From an uncultured Oscillospiraceae bacterium (GTDB lineage Bacteria > Bacillota > Clostridia > Oscillospirales > Oscillospiraceae), in the NCBI GenBank assembly GCA_905233785.1, contig CAJOCV010000055.1, positions 1 through 20,774 on the forward strand: a stretch of 20,774 bases of DNA, read 5' to 3'. This document shows, piece after piece, positions 1 through 6,347 of the stretch. Made by a program: the position numbers and the translations under genes. Numbering within the stretch: position 1 is the stretch's first letter; each line of letters starts with the position of its first letter. The notes below the pieces were generated by a model. It was given only the letters and a program-made list of their open reading frames with translations. It searched no databases and was not told the DNA's origin.

Positions 1-76
1 TGGTGGACGATACAAGACTCGAACTTGTGACCTCCCGCACGTCAAGCGGATGCGCTACCAGCTGCGCCAATCGTCC
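1..76 (-). tRNA. tRNA-Val (anticodon GAC), CCA encoded
   Basis: Read on the minus strand, this folds as a complete cloverleaf. The 7-bp acceptor stem GGACGAT/ATCGTCC is perfect, the D stem is GCGC/GCGC, and the anticodon stem TCCGC/GCGGG carries loop TTGACGT, giving anticodon GAC (valine GUC/GUU). The T arm is ACAAG-TTCGAGT-CTTGT. Discriminator A and a genomically encoded CCA occupy positions 4-1. It lies at the window edge, so further tRNAs in the same transcript could lie outside. A good promoter sits just upstream at 97-125. Confidence 0.96.
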
Positions 77-96
77 AGCTCTCTCAAGCAAGGGGT

Positions 97-125
97 ATTT
101 TAACGCATGATCCCGGAAATGTCAA
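97..125 (-). promoter_or_regulatory. Sigma-A type promoter of tRNA-Val
   Basis: On the minus strand, TTGACA (120-125) and TAAAAT (97-102) are separated by exactly 17 nt. Transcription would start near 90, about 14 nt before the mature tRNA 5' end, as expected for a short tRNA leader. Confidence 0.8.
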
Positions 126-189
126 GCATTTTTTCCGCGATTTTTTTAAAAATTTAAGAGGGGAACGGATCACGGGGATGCCGATCAAG

Positions 190-218
190 TTGACATTTTT
201 CTGAAGGAATGGTAAGGT
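190..218 (+). promoter_or_regulatory. Weak candidate promoter before the MBL-fold remnant
   Basis: TTGACA (190-195), 17 nt, then TAAGGT (213-218). The -35 is perfect but the -10 matches only three of six consensus bases. It sits about 20 nt before the AGGAG ribosome binding site of the reading frame at 240. It may be a leftover of the promoter of the once-intact gene. Confidence 0.35.
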
Positions 219-239
219 TGTACACGAGGAGACAGGAAA

Positions 240-521
240 ATGAAAATTCATGTTCTGACCTGCGGATATATACAGGTCTCTGAGACAGTACCGTACGGGA
301 ACGCCATCGACCTGAAAAATACAGCCGAGCAGCTTAGGCTTCCGCTCAGAGCGCGCGTGACCTTGCCGGTGAACACTTACCTGATCGAGCAGCCGCGAGG
401 ACTGATTCCGGTGGACACCGGCCGGCGCCGGGAGATCAGTCCCGCTGGCGTCTATATCTGCCGGAGAATGAGGTATACAAGGCGTGACGACCCCAGAGCC
501 TGTGGGTTCATGAGCCCATAG
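240..521 (+). pseudogene. Metallo-beta-lactamase-fold hydrolase remnant (N-terminal part only)
   Basis: The frame encodes 93 residues and has a good ribosome binding site (GAGGAG about 8 nt before ATG 240). Residues 1-60 resemble the start of MBL-fold hydrolases of the lactonase (AttM/AiiA-like) group: MKIHVLTCGYI, then LPVNTYLIEQPRGLIPVDTG, which is the conserved strand and VDTG turn preceding the metal site. The HxHxDH metal-binding motif and everything after it are absent. After about residue 70 the sequence becomes arginine-rich and no longer looks like a protein fold, and the frame stops at 521. I read this as a 3'-truncated, decayed gene that cannot bind the dinuclear metal centre. The family assignment rests on recognition of the N-terminal pattern only. 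Confidence 0.6.
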
Positions 522-637
522 AGCGGCTGTGTCGCCGTGCTGTGCAGATAGGATCCTGATGAGCCGTGCATCCTGCACGAGCCGGCCGGGCGCTCTGCTT
601 TCGTGGCGGGATCGCTGAATATGAAGGGAGAAAGAAC

Positions 638-1480
638 ATGGACAGAATACGGAAAGCCACCCCTTCGTTTCTGCTGCTCACGGTGCTGTTGCTCTGCGCG
701 GGATGCGGGAGGAAAGAAGCCTTGCCGGTTCCGACACGCGAGGCGCGCGCGATCATTGAGGAGATGGTCTTAGACTACGGTGGCTATGGCGCGGAGGCGA
801 ACGCGCACATTGACGAATTGCTCAGGCAACTATCCGCGGTGGACGCGGAATGCGCCATGCGCTGGGGGCGCATCATGAAGCTCTGGCAGGAGGGAGAGCC
901 CGCAATCAACTACGACACACTGCCGGAGGGGCTTCCGGATACGGACGAGCTGGCGCTGGTGGTACTGGGCTATCAGCTCAACCCGGACGGCTCCATGCGC
1001 GACGAATTGATTGCGCGCCTTGAGGTGGCGCTGCGCTGTGCCGCGCAGTACCCGAACGCCTTCGTTGTCTGCACCGGCGGCGGGACGGCGGCAGAGGATA
1101 AGAGCGCCACGGAGGCGGAAGAAATGGCGGACTGGCTTATGAAACAGGGCGTCTCGCCGGAGCGGCTGCTGATAGAGAACCGCTCTCTTACCACGGCGCA
1201 GAACGCCATGTATAGCCTCGCGCTGCTTGCCGAGAAGACGCCGCAGGTGAAAGCGTTGGCTATCATCTCGAGCGATTACCACATCGCGACCGGGAAGCTG
1301 CTCTTCGATGCGGAGGCGATCCTGCGCGCGCGGAAGCCGGAGGACGAGGCGATCCGAGTCGTCTCCCATGCCGCGTGGAAGGCACCTTCGGGGAGCCTGC
1401 CGCCGATGTTCCAGGCCGGAGCGCTCCTTGAGCTCTCCGAAGATCGCGATTCAGCCTTCTATCCTTACGATGAAAGCTGA
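638..1480 (+). CDS. YdcF/ElyC-family (DUF218) lipoprotein
   Basis: The protein has 280 residues from ATG 638, which follows AGGGAGAAAGAAC. The frame is open further upstream, but that part lacks a ribosome binding site and would bury the signal peptide. The N terminus has positive charges, a hydrophobic core (FLLLTVLLL) and a lipobox-like LCAGC, with Cys23 as the likely lipidated residue; Cys at the -3 position is unusual. A DUF218 domain spans roughly residues 107-255, with the strand VVLGYQLNPDGSM, the glycine turn VCTGGG, the block SATEAEEMADWL, and ENRSLTTAQNA. Members of this family include E. coli SanA, ElyC and YdcF, linked to envelope and peptidoglycan precursor homeostasis, but their biochemistry is poorly defined. 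It is therefore probably an extracytoplasmic, membrane-anchored envelope protein. No promoter or terminator is evident, and the flanking genes are remnants. Confidence 0.82.
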   Translation: MDRIRKATPSFLLLTVLLLCAGCGRKEALPVPTREARAIIEEMVLDYGGYGAEANAHIDELLRQLSAVDAECAMRWGRIMKLWQEGEPAINYDTLPEGLPDTDELALVVLGYQLNPDGSMRDELIARLEVALRCAAQYPNAFVVCTGGGTAAEDKSATEAEEMADWLMKQGVSPERLLIENRSLTTAQNAMYSLALLAEKTPQVKALAIISSDYHIATGKLLFDAEAILRARKPEDEAIRVVSHAAWKAPSGSLPPMFQAGALLELSEDRDSAFYPYDES

Positions 1481-1658
1481 CGATTCCAGATATACACCAT
1501 CTTCACCGCTGACGCAACAATGGCTCAGGCGGCCTCTCTTGCGTTTCGGCCGATTATTTATCCATGGCGCACGGGGAGATGATACCTGCTTGCCGCAGAG
1601 ACAAGCGGGGGAAAGCGCGGCTGCGGACAGGACCTTCCTTATCCTTCAATAATAGCTG
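1481..1658. other. Intergenic stretch without recognisable features
   Basis: Between the YdcF-family gene and the inverted-repeat element I see no gene, promoter or clear terminator. The only structure is a weak GCTTG/CAAGC inverted pair around 1590-1608. Confidence 0.4.
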
Positions 1659-1861
1659 TTGCAAAGGTAACGATTCAGTCCCGTTCCGGGACTAAATCGT
1701 TAGAGGGGATGCACCCCGCTGCGCGCACTCGCGGCGGGGGAACGCTCGCACACTTGCGGGGCGATGATTTTGTTTGCCGCCTTCCGAGGCGGCAAATCAG
1801 AGGGGAGTGCCCCTCTGAACTCCCCCCAAAGCCACGCAAGACTGAATCGTTACTTGCAAAG
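1659..1861. mobile_element. MITE-like element: 14-bp perfect terminal inverted repeats and 8-bp target duplication
   Basis: The element body is 1667-1853 (187 bp). It begins with GTAACGATTCAGTC (1667-1680) and ends with the exact reverse complement (1840-1853). The octamer TTGCAAAG lies directly outside both ends (1659-1666 and 1854-1861), which is what an 8-bp target-site duplication looks like. Inside are three further hairpins: GTCCCG/CGGGAC near 1679-1693, TTTGCCGCC/GGCGGCAAA near 1771-1795, and AGAGGGG/CCCCTCT near 1800-1817. It carries no coding capacity, so movement would need a transposase in trans. Eight-base duplications are typical of several IS families (for example ISL3, IS6, IS256, IS1595). 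The parent family cannot be fixed from this window. Confidence 0.75.
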
Positions 1862-1882
1862 AACGAAAACAAGTAGTATAAT
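1854..1882 (+). promoter_or_regulatory. Promoter for the zinc-ribbon gene, abutting the MITE
   Basis: TTGCAA (1854-1859), a 17-nt spacer and a perfect TATAAT (1877-1882). The -35 hexamer lies inside the right-hand copy of the 8-bp target duplication. The promoter therefore probably pre-dates the insertion and was rebuilt by the duplication. Predicted start is near 1889. Confidence 0.65.
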
Positions 1883-1935
1883 AATAATATAATAAAAGTG
1901 CAAAGTACGCTCTGTAGAGAAAGGGGCGATCGGTC

Positions 1936-2562
1936 ATCGGTACCCGATGCGACCATTGCAAGAGAATCTATAACGATCGAAGAGTTCACTGTCCGCGCTG
2001 CGGCACACCGAACTGGGGTGTTGATCCCAATGTCCCCAAGACTCTGGACGATTTCCGGGATTTTTGCCAAAAACGGAGGATCCATTACCGGAATCTGCAT
2101 TTCCACCTCCTGGAGGATTATGCCGAGCCGAAGGCTTATGGGCTTTACCAAAATGATGCCGGGCAGTTCGTCGTATATAAGAATCATTCCGACGGCAAAC
2201 GGGAAATCAGCTATCAGGGAGAGAGCGAGAGCGAAGCGGTGCGTGATCTCTATGGAAGCCTCTGCCGTTGTTTGCGGGGGACAGAGGGGCGCGGCTCCCA
2301 CCGGAGCTCCCAGGCCGGCTTTGAAAACGGAAAGAAAAAGCAGCGTCGGCTCATAAGAGGAAAGATGATTACCTATGCGGTGATTGCGCTGCTGCTCTTT
2401 GTACTGCTGTTTACGATGCACAGTGCCATGAACGGCGACAATTCTCAATCCGGCAGTGAGACGGTGATCTGGCTGGATATGGCATGGAGAGTGCAAAGCG
2501 ATAATTCCCTGACGGCGTTGAACGCCGCAGGGAATTTTTCGTACCCGCTATTCAATTCTTGA
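1936..2562 (+). pseudogene. Zinc-ribbon, single-pass membrane protein lacking a usual start codon
   Basis: One frame is open from 1918 to 2562. It encodes CDHCKRIYNDRRVHCPRCG (a C-x2-C-x10-C-x2-C zinc ribbon), a polar region of about 90 residues (LDDFRDFCQKRRIHYRNLHF onward), a basic stretch KKKQRR, and a transmembrane helix (MITYAVIALLLFVLLF). Codon use and amino-acid sense leave little doubt that this was a gene. However, there is no ATG, GTG or TTG between the upstream stop (1915-1917) and the zinc ribbon. The only initiator-like codon placed correctly after AAGGGG (1921-1926) is ATC 1936. The 3' end also reads through the rho-independent terminator at 2503-2539. A lost start plus a C-terminal frameshift would explain both, although initiation at ATC cannot be excluded. 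Function unknown. Confidence 0.6.
2503..2539 (+). terminator. Rho-independent terminator, overlapped by the end of the zinc-ribbon frame
   Basis: AATTCCCT pairs with AGGGAATT and CGGCG pairs with CGCCG around loop TTGAA, with one bulged A, followed by TTTTT. This is a good intrinsic terminator, yet the upstream reading frame continues through it to 2562. Confidence 0.8.
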
Positions 2563-2568
2563 CATAGG

Positions 2569-2577
2569 TGGTATAAT
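2569..2577 (+). promoter_or_regulatory. Extended -10 element before the DUF362 gene
   Basis: TGGTATAAT is a perfect extended -10 (TGnTATAAT), about 30 nt before the start codon at 2608. A TTGACA lies at 2559-2564 but is only 7 nt away, too close to act as its -35. The hexamer at the correct distance (TATTCA) is poor. Confidence 0.5.
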
Positions 2578-2607
2578 CAAGCAATCCAAATGATAGGAGG
2601 TATGAAA

Positions 2608-3642
2608 GTGAACGCAAAGAAGGCGGTACCGGGGAAGGACGGCAATCGGTATGTCCCCTTTGAAGCGCGCACGGGCGAGAGCTCGGTGGTGTTCTTCACA
2701 CGGGATTTGTCCGAGGAGGGGCTGAAAAAAGTTTATGACAAGGTCAGCGCCGTGCTGTGCGGCAAGGTGGCGGTGAAGCTGCATACCGGCGAGGCCGAGG
2801 GGCCGAATATCATTCCCCGCCCATGGGTGAAGGAGCTGCTGGCTTCTCGTCTGCCGGACGCGACGATCATCGAGACCAATACCTATTACGAGGGCAGCCG
2901 CTACACCACAGAGGATCATCGCAAGACCCTGGAGATAAACGGCTGGACCTTCTGCCCCGTGGATATTACGGACAGCGAAGGCGTGGCCGCGCTGCCGGTC
3001 AAGGGCGGCAAATGGTTTGAAGAGATGCACGTCGGCAAGAGCATGCTCAACTATGACTCCCTCCTGGTGCTCACACACTTCAAGGGGCACACGATGGGCG
3101 GCTTCGGCGGCAGCAACAAGAACATCGGCATCGGCTGCGCCGACGGGCGCGTCGGCAAGAAGGAGATCCACTCTCGTGTCGGCATGTGGGACATCGCGGA
3201 GGAAGAGCTGATGGAGCGCATCTCCGAGAGCACCAAGGCCACCGTCGATCACTTCGCGCCGCACGTCTGCTTCATCAACACCATGCGCAACATGTCCGTG
3301 GACTGCGACTGCGCCGGTCCCGAGGCCGCGCCGGTGGTCACACCGGATGTGGGCATCCTCGCCTCCCTGGACATTCTCGCGGTGGATAACGCCTGCATCG
3401 ACCTGCTGTATCACCTGCCGGACGGCGGCGGCAAGGAGCTCATCAAGCGTGTGGAGAGCCGCCACGGTCTGCGCCAGCTCAGCTACATGAAGGAGCTCGG
3501 CATGGGCAATGACCGCTATACCCTTATCGACCTCGATAACGGCGAGGTGGAGATCACCGCCGCCGAGGCCGTCAAGGACGTAAAGCCCGGCTGGAAGCCC
3601 GACCGCTACAACACCTTCTGGGGACGCAACAAGCGCAGATAG
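2608..3642 (+). CDS. DUF362 domain protein
   Basis: The protein has 344 residues from GTG 2608, placed 7 nt after a perfect AGGAGG (2595-2600). In-frame ATGs at 2590 and 2602 lie before, or only 1 nt after, that ribosome binding site. It matches the DUF362 family, whose members are often annotated as iron-sulfur-associated proteins of unknown activity. Landmarks are VAVKLHTGE (about residues 53-61), IIETNTYYEGSR (about 88-99), LVLTHFKGHTMGGFGGSNKN (about 153-172), followed by the glycine-rich GIGCADGRVGKKEIHS, and several cysteines around residues 225-235 (VDCDCAGPEA). No ferredoxin-type CxxCxxC cluster is visible, so this is the single-domain form. No signal peptide or membrane segment is seen, so it is probably cytoplasmic. 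It appears to be a single-gene transcript. Its stop codon directly abuts heptanucleotide repeats. Confidence 0.85.
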   Translation: MNAKKAVPGKDGNRYVPFEARTGESSVVFFTRDLSEEGLKKVYDKVSAVLCGKVAVKLHTGEAEGPNIIPRPWVKELLASRLPDATIIETNTYYEGSRYTTEDHRKTLEINGWTFCPVDITDSEGVAALPVKGGKWFEEMHVGKSMLNYDSLLVLTHFKGHTMGGFGGSNKNIGIGCADGRVGKKEIHSRVGMWDIAEEELMERISESTKATVDHFAPHVCFINTMRNMSVDCDCAGPEAAPVVTPDVGILASLDILAVDNACIDLLYHLPDGGGKELIKRVESRHGLRQLSYMKELGMGNDRYTLIDLDNGEVEITAAEAVKDVKPGWKPDRYNTFWGRNKRR

Positions 3643-3670
3643 TTTTCAGAATTCAGTTTTCAGTTTTCAG
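3643..3670 (+). repeat. Four tandem heptamers (WWTTCAG) starting at the DUF362 stop codon
   Basis: Immediately after TAG 3640-3642 come TTTTCAG, AATTCAG, TTTTCAG, TTTTCAG. The inverse array is at 3975-4009, on the other side of the dispersed repeat, so the two can pair over about 20 nt. Confidence 0.8.
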
Positions 3671-3760
3671 ACGAGAAAACGAACAAGACCGAAACAATCT
3701 GCATTTCCGTTGACCGGCATAAGAAGGGAAAGCTGACGCTGTTGACGATCGGATGCAGTC

Positions 3761-3925
3761 TAAGGCAACACCGCACAATCCGCCTTCGGCGCCTCCCGGA
3801 AAAATTGCGCCCTGATTTCGTCACTTTTTCTTGAAATACACAAAGTATTCCGTCGAAAAAGCGCCTTTATCAGAACTCAATTTTTCTCGGGATTCGCTCT
3901 CGCCGAATTATGCGGTGTTGCCCTA
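3761..3925 (+). mobile_element. Dispersed MITE-like repeat, copy 1 (161-bp body with imperfect inverted ends)
   Basis: The left end AGGCAACACCGCACAATCC (from 3763) and the reverse complement of the right end, GGGCAACACCGCATAATTC (to 3923), match at 16 of 19 positions. TA lies at both outer edges (3761-3762, 3924-3925), as expected for Tc1/mariner or IS630-type elements. However, AAAAATWT beyond the right TA is also shared between copies, so the right boundary is uncertain. The interior contains CTTCGGCGCCTCCCGG, ATTTCGTCACTTTTTCTTG and TCTCGGGATTCGCTCT, all found again at 18412-18614 (the last also, inverted, at 20735-20755). There is no coding capacity. Confidence 0.78.
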
Positions 3926-3974
3926 AAAATTTTTCCTGATCTTGAAATGCTGCGAAAGAGTTCCGGATTTCTGC

Positions 3975-4009
3975 CTGAAAACTGAATTCTGAAATCTGAA
4001 AACTGAAAA
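3975..4009 (-). repeat. Five tandem heptamers, inverse of the 3643 array
   Basis: On the plus strand: CTGAAAA, CTGAATT, CTGAAAT, CTGAAAA, CTGAAAA. Read from the minus strand this is the WWTTCAG array. It follows the HU terminator just as the 3643 array follows the DUF362 stop. Confidence 0.8.
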
Positions 4010-4051
4010 TCGGGGCTGTGAGAGAACACCGTTATCTCACAGCCCCGATTT
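4008..4051 (-). terminator. Terminator downstream of the HU gene
   Basis: A 16-bp perfect stem, AATCGGGGCTGTGAGA with its complement, around a 12-nt loop. On the minus strand it is followed by a short T run, and it starts 9 nt beyond the HU stop codon. A matching run on the other strand means it could also stop rightward transcription. Confidence 0.85.
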
Positions 4052-4059
4052 TATCAAAT

Positions 4060-4335
4060 TTACTTGCCGACGGCATCCTTGAGCGCCTTGCCGACCTTAA
4101 AGCTGGCAACGCGGGAAGCGGGGATGCGGATCTCCTCTTTGGTCTGGGGGTTGCGGCCGACGCGCTCACCGCGCTCCTTAACCTCAAAGGCGCCGAAGCC
4201 GACAAGCTGTACCTTCTCACCGGCAACAAGCGCCTCGGTGATGACGTCAAATGCGGCGTTGACGGCCTTCTCGCAGTCCTTCTTGGACAATTTGGTCTTC
4301 TCCGCGACTGCGGCAACAAGCTCTGCTTTGTTCAT
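4060..4335 (-). CDS. hup: HU-family nucleoid DNA-binding protein
   Basis: The protein has 91 residues, the usual length for HU. It begins MNKAELVAAVAEKTKLSKKD, the helix-turn-helix dimerisation region, then GEKVQLVGFGAFEVKERGER, and the signature GRNPQTKEEIRIPAS (about residues 60-74) in the beta-arm that enters the DNA minor groove. It works as a dimer that bends and compacts DNA. ATG 4335 follows AGGAGG with 9 nt between. It is a single-gene transcript: promoter at 4371-4399 and terminator at 4008-4051. Function is clear from sequence. Confidence 0.97.
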   Translation of the reverse strand: MNKAELVAAVAEKTKLSKKDCEKAVNAAFDVITEALVAGEKVQLVGFGAFEVKERGERVGRNPQTKEEIRIPASRVASFKVGKALKDAVGK

Positions 4336-4370
4336 GTATCAATTCCTCCTGAAGTATGATGTGTTGTTTG

Positions 4371-4399
4371 AGATTAGCTTATTTCGTTGGTAGGATCAA
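4371..4399 (-). promoter_or_regulatory. Candidate promoter of the HU gene
   Basis: On the minus strand, TTGATC (4394-4399), 17 nt, then TAATCT (4371-4376). Both hexamers deviate by about two bases. The leader would be about 30 nt long and includes AGGAGG. Confidence 0.5.
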
Positions 4400-4573
4400 G
4401 ACGCGCCGGTTTCGCCGCTGATACGGCAATGACCCGGGCGGCCTCTCCCGGCCTTCGGGCAATTCAACGTCCCGAATGACATGCGGACCCCCCTGCGCTG
4501 CAAGCTTTCCTGTGTCGCGGCGCGCCCTGCGGTGCATGGGGATTTGCTCGCTTCTTACCGCCATGGAGAGAGC
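4400..4573. other. Part of a 300-nt gap with no supported gene
   Basis: The space between the HU start (4335) and the flippase stop (4637) holds the HU promoter, this stretch and a palindrome at 4574-4609. A 61-codon minus-strand frame at 4379-4564 lacks a ribosome binding site and resembles no protein. I see nothing else here. Confidence 0.4.
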
Positions 4574-4617
4574 CTTGATAATCTACCACACTTTATGGCG
4601 ATTATCAAGTATTTTTT
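4574..4617 (+). terminator. Orphan terminator-like hairpin
   Basis: CTTGATAATC (4574-4583) and GATTATCAAG (4600-4609) form a perfect 10-bp stem with a 16-nt loop, followed on the plus strand by TATTTTTT. No rightward gene ends here. On the minus strand, where the flippase ends 27 nt upstream, the stem lacks a T run. Confidence 0.5.
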
Positions 4618-4636
4618 CTTATCAAAGACCTGCTTT

Positions 4637-6247
4637 TTACTTCATATGAAGAAGCCGCGCGACCTTGGCGCCGCCGGGGATCAAATCCATGTCCTCGCGG
4701 GTAATCATCCGCATGGCGATGGCAAAGATCAGGTAGACCACGACGGCGAACCCAATGGCGATCGCCATGCAGAAGAGCATATGGAGCCGGGGCGGGCCAA
4801 AGCGCAAAAAGCGATCTGTCAGGCCATAAAGCCCCCAGGCGCAGCCGCCCATCACTGCCGAGCATAGGAAGGGCTTAATCAAAATATGGCGCAGCTTGGG
4901 GTTTTTATCCAGCACAAAGCACATGAACACAAAGTTCATCACCGCCATCACGACATAGCTCACGAGCGTCCCGACCGGGGCGCCGTAGATGTTGATGCGC
5001 GGCTGGGCGACAAGAAAGTAGTTGAGCGCTACCTTGACCACACCGCCGACAATCATCGTAATCATGGGAAGCAGCTCCTTGCCGCTTGCCTGGAGAATGG
5101 CGTTTTCCATCAGCACCATACACACGAAGAAGGCGGCGACGCCCATGACTGCGAGCAGCGTCGGCCCTGCGGGATGGTTGTCGTGGTAGATGACGTTCAT
5201 GATGGGCTTTGAGAGCACCGCGAGCCCCACGCCCATGGGCATGGCCAGCACCGCCGCGATGCGCATCGAGTCCTCAGAGATCCTGGTGGCAAGGTCGTTT
5301 TCACCCTTGACGGTGGCCGCGGTGATCGCGGGCACCACGGAGATCGTCAGCGGCGTGATGACGGCGGCGGGGAGGTTGAAGATGGTCTGCGCCTCGCCGT
5401 AAACGCCGTTGAGGACGTTCGCCGCGTTCAGAGGAAAACCCGCCGCGGACTGGAGCCTTCCCATCGTGAGTCCGGAATCCACCAGATTCAAAATGGCCAG
5501 CACACTGCTGCCCAAAGCGATGGGGATGCCGATGCGCAGGAAACGGGAGAAAATTTTGCTGTCGGGCTCCGGCACGTCCGGATGCTCCAGCACACTCTCG
5601 GTGTAATGGCGGCGCTTGTAGATCACCATGTATAAGAGCGCGGCGGCGGAGCCCGCGGTCACGCCGAAGATGGCGGCGGCGGAGCCCATGGGCTTGCCGC
5701 GCATCGAGTGCATCACGAGCCAGGCGAGCGCAAGTCCCACCACGACCTTGATGAGAACCTCCAGAACCTGCCCCACGGTGGTGGGGATCATGTTGCCGTA
5801 GCCCTGGCAGTAGCCCCGGTAGGCCGAAACCAGGCACACCAGCAGCACCGAGGGCGCCATGGTACGGATGCTCATGGCGGCGGGGGGATTGTGCAGGATA
5901 CGGTGGGCGATAAAGTTCGGGAAGAGCAGCATGATGAGCGTGAAGACCAGGCCGATGACAAAGAAGGTCCACCAGGAGACACGGAAGATACGCCGCGCCT
6001 GCATGGGACGGTTCTCGGCGTTGGCCTCGGAGATCATGCGCGCCAGGGCGATGGGCAGCCCCGCCGTCGAAAGCGTGAGAAAGACGTTGTAGACGTTGTA
6101 GGTCTGCATGAACATCGAATAGCCGTCCGGGCCGATGATGTTCGCCACCGGCATCTTGTAAAAGAAGCCGAGAATCTTCATGATGATGACGCCCAGCGTC
6201 AGTATCGCCGCGCCGTGCAAATAGTTCTGGCCTTTGTTTTCGGACAT
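4637..6247 (-). CDS. MurJ/SpoVB-family polysaccharide or lipid II flippase
   Basis: The protein has 536 residues and about 14 predicted membrane helices, the size and topology of the MOP/MVF superfamily. It starts MSENKGQNYLHGAAILTLGV, like YtgP/SpoVB proteins. The first helix block reads KILGFFYKMPVANIIGPDGY, followed by the conserved stretch LSTAGLPIALARMISEANA (about residues 58-76). Firmicute relatives include MurJ (YtgP), the lipid II flippase for peptidoglycan synthesis, and SpoVB, needed for spore cortex. Which of these roles applies cannot be told from sequence alone. ATG 6247 follows GGGAGG at good spacing, and a promoter is visible at 6281-6309. It is probably a single-gene transcript. 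Its C terminus is short and basic (GGAKVARLLHMK). Confidence 0.9.
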   Translation of the reverse strand: MSENKGQNYLHGAAILTLGVIIMKILGFFYKMPVANIIGPDGYSMFMQTYNVYNVFLTLSTAGLPIALARMISEANAENRPMQARRIFRVSWWTFFVIGLVFTLIMLLFPNFIAHRILHNPPAAMSIRTMAPSVLLVCLVSAYRGYCQGYGNMIPTTVGQVLEVLIKVVVGLALAWLVMHSMRGKPMGSAAAIFGVTAGSAAALLYMVIYKRRHYTESVLEHPDVPEPDSKIFSRFLRIGIPIALGSSVLAILNLVDSGLTMGRLQSAAGFPLNAANVLNGVYGEAQTIFNLPAAVITPLTISVVPAITAATVKGENDLATRISEDSMRIAAVLAMPMGVGLAVLSKPIMNVIYHDNHPAGPTLLAVMGVAAFFVCMVLMENAILQASGKELLPMITMIVGGVVKVALNYFLVAQPRINIYGAPVGTLVSYVVMAVMNFVFMCFVLDKNPKLRHILIKPFLCSAVMGGCAWGLYGLTDRFLRFGPPRLHMLFCMAIAIGFAVVVYLIFAIAMRMITREDMDLIPGGAKVARLLHMK

Positions 6248-6280
6248 AAGCGTTCCTCCCGGTTGTGCTTGCTGACTATC

Positions 6281-6309
6281 ACTATACTGGGATAATGTTA
6301 CGAAATCAA
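6281..6309 (-). promoter_or_regulatory. Promoter of the flippase gene
   Basis: On the minus strand, TTGATT (6304-6309), 17 nt, then TATAGT (6281-6286). Predicted start is near 6274, giving a leader of about 27 nt with the GGGAGG site. Confidence 0.7.
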
Positions 6310-6312
6310 GTG

Positions 6313-6347
6313 TTTACTGGCCACTGACCACCGATCACTGACCGCTG
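6313..6347 (-). repeat. Five tandem heptamers (NNNRCTG type) overlapping the COG2509 stop codon
   Basis: On the plus strand: TTTACTG, GCCACTG, ACCACCG, ATCACTG, ACCGCTG. The array contains the stop codon (6335-6337) and the last codons of the flavoprotein gene. The same family recurs at 14031-14065 after ispE. Confidence 0.72.

Noticed and set aside
2559..2577. TTGACA followed by TATAAT, 7 nt apart, before the DUF362 gene
   Set aside because: The spacing is far too short for a sigma-A promoter. Only the extended -10 is kept.
4379..4564. 61-codon minus-strand frame between the flippase and HU genes
   Set aside because: No ribosome binding site, arginine-rich composition without recognisable fold, and overlap with the HU promoter.
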